The notes beneath the pieces were generated by a model, which did no database searches, was not told the origin of the DNA, and saw nothing but the letters and a program-made list of their open reading frames with translations. From assembly GCF_044755465.1 (NCBI RefSeq), contig NZ_JBIVRB010000003.1, positions 248,001 to 312,000 on the forward strand: a stretch of DNA of 64,000 nucleotides. The letters run 5' to 3'. Position 1 is the first letter of the stretch; the number at the start of each line of letters is the position of its first letter. This document shows positions 62,289 to 64,000 of the stretch, piece by piece. Position numbers and translations under genes: made by a program. Origin of the DNA: Peterkaempfera sp044755465 (GTDB lineage: Bacteria; Actinomycetota; Actinomycetes; Streptomycetales; Streptomycetaceae).

Positions 62289-63866
62289 TCAGCCCCGGCG
62301 CAGCAGCCGAGTGGCACCGGCGGCCACCGTGGTGGCCAGCACCCAGCCCAGCAGGACCAGCGCACCGGCCGCCCACTGGTCGGCGCCGGCCGGCTTCCAG
62401 GCGCCGTCCTGGCCCAGGTCGATCAGCGGCAGCAGCAGGTCCATGGCGTACAGCGCGGCGTTCCAGTGCGGCGCCTCGTCGGCCTTGAGCGGCTGCGGCG
62501 GATGCCCGGCGAAGTACGCCGCCCCCAGCGCCCAGAGCAGCGCCATCCACAGCGCCGCCCGAGCCGGCCGGTAGCCGTACCCCACGGTGACGTCCTGGAG
62601 CCGCCCCCAGAGTCGGCCCAGCAGCGGCAGCCCGGCGCGGCGGCGGCGCTGCTTGGCGAGCTGGACCTCGCGGGCGTCCTCGTCCAGGCCGTCCCGCCGC
62701 AGCACGGCGGCCAACTGCTCGTACGGCTCGGGGCGGAAGTCACCGAGCGCGTCGTCCAGCCAGGCGATCCGCCGGCGCAGCGGGAAGTCGGCGGCCGGGC
62801 GCAGCGACTCGTAGGTGAAGCCGGTGAGCCCGACCTTCCCGCCGCCCGGCCAGCTCTCCGGCGTGTCGATCAGATTGCCCACCCGGGCCCGGGAGAGCGA
62901 GACCCGGCCGGTGGGCGTCTGGCTGAGGCAGAGCCGCAGCTCGGGCGTCTGGATGCGGCGCAGCGACAGCTCCTGGTCCGCCCCGAGCCGGAACTCGGCC
63001 CGGTCGATCAGGCAGGCGTTGCCGAACCGCCCGTCGTCCAGCCGCACCCCGCCCCGGGCCCGGAACGGCACCGTGCGGCTGTCCGCGCCGGCCCGCTCGC
63101 CGTACCCCGTGCCGTAGTCGGACAGGGAGGAGCGCCAGCCGCCCAGCCAGGCCCGGCTGAGGTACAGGGTGTGCTCCACGCTGATCCGGGCCGCGTTGAG
63201 GCAGAGCCGGCCGGGGCGGGCCCGCAGCGAGCTGCCGCGCAGCGACAGCCGGCCGCCGATCCGGGCGCTGCGCAGGCTGATCTCTCCGGTGCAGCGGATC
63301 AGCTCGGCCTCCATGTCCTGGCTGACGGTGAGCCCGTCGGCGGCTATCGCCCGGTCGTGGCGGTCGCCGCCGATGATCGCCTGGTTGAGCAGCAGATCGG
63401 TGCCGATCCGCGCGTCGGTGAGCCGCAGGCCGCTGGTGAGCACGCAGCGCGGCAGATGCAGATCACCCTCGGTGGCCAGCCGGGACGCCTCGATCCGCGG
63501 CACCAGGCAGCCGATCAGCCGTAGCGTGCCGGCCCGGCACTCGGACATCAGGATCTTCCGCTCGAAGCGGCAGCCCCGCAGCTCCACATAGGCCGACACC
63601 TGCCCGCCGGCCAGGTCCAGGTCGCCGCTGACGTACGCCCCGATCAGCTTGAGGCTGGCGACACGCCCGGACTCGGCGGCCGGTCCGCCCAGCAGCAGGT
63701 GGGCCAGCACCTCGGCGCGTACGGTGCGCTCCGGGCCCCATGGACCGGAGGAGGCCGGGTCGTCCTCCTCCGGCACGCCGACCCGCAGGTCGTACACCTC
63801 CCCCCGGCGGAAGGCCGTCCACAGGCGGCGCTCCGGCTCCGACCACCCGTCCGGCGGCTGCGCCAT
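62289..63866 (-). CDS. Membrane protein with repeated beta-helix-like units, function unknown
   Basis: A 525-residue protein from ATG 63866 with GGAAGGGGG upstream. After a helical head (EPERRLWTAFRRGEVYDLRVG), residues about 65-360 show quasi-repeats of about 20-22 residues. Examples are LKLIGAYVSGDLDLAGGQVS, LRLIGCLVPRIEASRLATEG and LRSARIGGRLSLRGSSLRAR. The alternation of small hydrophobics resembles a right-handed beta-helix, as in pentapeptide-repeat proteins. The C-terminal 120 residues have two to three membrane segments (ALWMALLWALGAAYFAGH, GALVLLGWVLATTVAAGA). Such proteins have been annotated as oxidoreductases in streptomycetes, but I see no redox motif. It is divergent from hisD. 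Confidence 0.72.
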   Translation of the reverse strand: MAQPPDGWSEPERRLWTAFRRGEVYDLRVGVPEEDDPASSGPWGPERTVRAEVLAHLLLGGPAAESGRVASLKLIGAYVSGDLDLAGGQVSAYVELRGCRFERKILMSECRAGTLRLIGCLVPRIEASRLATEGDLHLPRCVLTSGLRLTDARIGTDLLLNQAIIGGDRHDRAIAADGLTVSQDMEAELIRCTGEISLRSARIGGRLSLRGSSLRARPGRLCLNAARISVEHTLYLSRAWLGGWRSSLSDYGTGYGERAGADSRTVPFRARGGVRLDDGRFGNACLIDRAEFRLGADQELSLRRIQTPELRLCLSQTPTGRVSLSRARVGNLIDTPESWPGGGKVGLTGFTYESLRPAADFPLRRRIAWLDDALGDFRPEPYEQLAAVLRRDGLDEDAREVQLAKQRRRRAGLPLLGRLWGRLQDVTVGYGYRPARAALWMALLWALGAAYFAGHPPQPLKADEAPHWNAALYAMDLLLPLIDLGQDGAWKPAGADQWAAGALVLLGWVLATTVAAGATRLLRRG

Positions 63867-63970
63867 GCCGGGCCCCCTTCCCGTCGAACACCACCCCTGA
63901 CGTCTCAGGCTGTGTATCACGGACTGGAATATCAGGCCGAGCGTTCCGGCCACTCCCTACACTGGGCAGG

Positions 63971-64000
63971 GTGATCTCTCGAATCGACCTGCGCGGCTCC
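63971..64000 (+). CDS. hisD: Histidinol dehydrogenase, first ten codons (cut by window end)
   Basis: GTG 63971 starts MISRIDLRGS, which matches the conserved beginning of actinobacterial HisD (ISRIDLRG). A -10-like TACACT (63958-63963) ends seven bases before the GTG, indicating a probably leaderless transcript. HisD oxidises L-histidinol to L-histidine. Only 30 bases are visible, so the call rests on this short N-terminus and on the expected neighbourhood of dnaE. Confidence 0.7.
   Translation, partial: MISRIDLRGS

Overview
The window is about 64 kb of very GC-rich DNA (third codon positions almost always G or C) with many GTG and some TTG starts, few RNA-like features and dense, mostly co-directional genes. 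Gene content and order (dcw cluster without murC, ftsZ-pgeF-ylmE-sepF-ylmG-divIVA, then ileS behind a T-box, a TraR/DksA-like gene, lsp and rluD, with dnaE and hisD further on) point to a Streptomycetaceae chromosome core (Streptomyces, Kitasatospora or Streptacidiphilus). I cannot fix the genus from the sequence alone.

Layout. (1) 1-2.2 kb, minus strand: a truncated CrtI-type FAD oxidoreductase and a DUF4126 membrane protein. (2) 2.2-10.2 kb, plus strand: a DNA-damage-tolerance island. A perfect actinobacterial SOS box (TCGAAC-N4-GTTCGA, 2956-2971) precedes DUF6504, a SAV_6107-type HEPN protein and an error-prone DnaE2/ImuC-like polymerase. A methyltransferase and a catalytically intact DNA polymerase IV follow after a gap. 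(3) 10.4-16.7 kb: DUF3040 protein, then (convergent, past a perfect 22-bp hairpin) a MoxR ATPase-DUF58-transglutaminase operon and a secreted CAP protein. (4) 16.7-17.9 kb: gene-free, with a tandemly duplicated block of about 252 bp. (5) 18-36.2 kb: the dcw cluster rsmH-ftsL-ftsI-murE-murF-mraY-murD-ftsW-murG-ftsQ, a promoter region, then ftsZ-pgeF-ylmE-sepF-ylmG-divIVA. Most adjacent pairs overlap by 4-8 bases or are separated by only a few. (6) 36.3-42.97 kb: ileS (minus) with an upstream T-box, then traR/dksA-like, lsp, rluD and a GNAT gene. (7) 43-51.2 kb: MscS channel, an unusual hydrolase-ABC ATPase fusion with its permease, a dienelactone-hydrolase-like protein, an ARB_07466-like secreted protein, a DsbA-like thioredoxin and a membrane protein. 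(8) 51.4-64 kb: dnaE (replicative), a secreted protein, an NYN-domain protein, a second ABC exporter, a DUF2567 protein, a block of four 118-bp tandem repeats, ybaK, a LON-domain protein, a repeat-rich membrane protein, and the first ten codons of hisD.

How it works together. The core is the septum and peptidoglycan machinery: lipid II is built by MurE/F/D, MraY and MurG, polymerised by FtsW with FtsI, and guided by FtsQ/L, FtsZ and SepF, while DivIVA directs polar growth. Around it sit essential information genes (ileS, dnaE) and an SOS-controlled mutagenesis module. The most unusual items are the SOS operon carrying a HEPN protein and DUF6504, the hydrolase-ABC fusion exporter, and the repeat blocks at 16.9-17.4 kb and 60.2-60.8 kb. 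Start codons were chosen by eye from ribosome binding sites and overlaps, and all family calls rest on motif recognition, not database searches.
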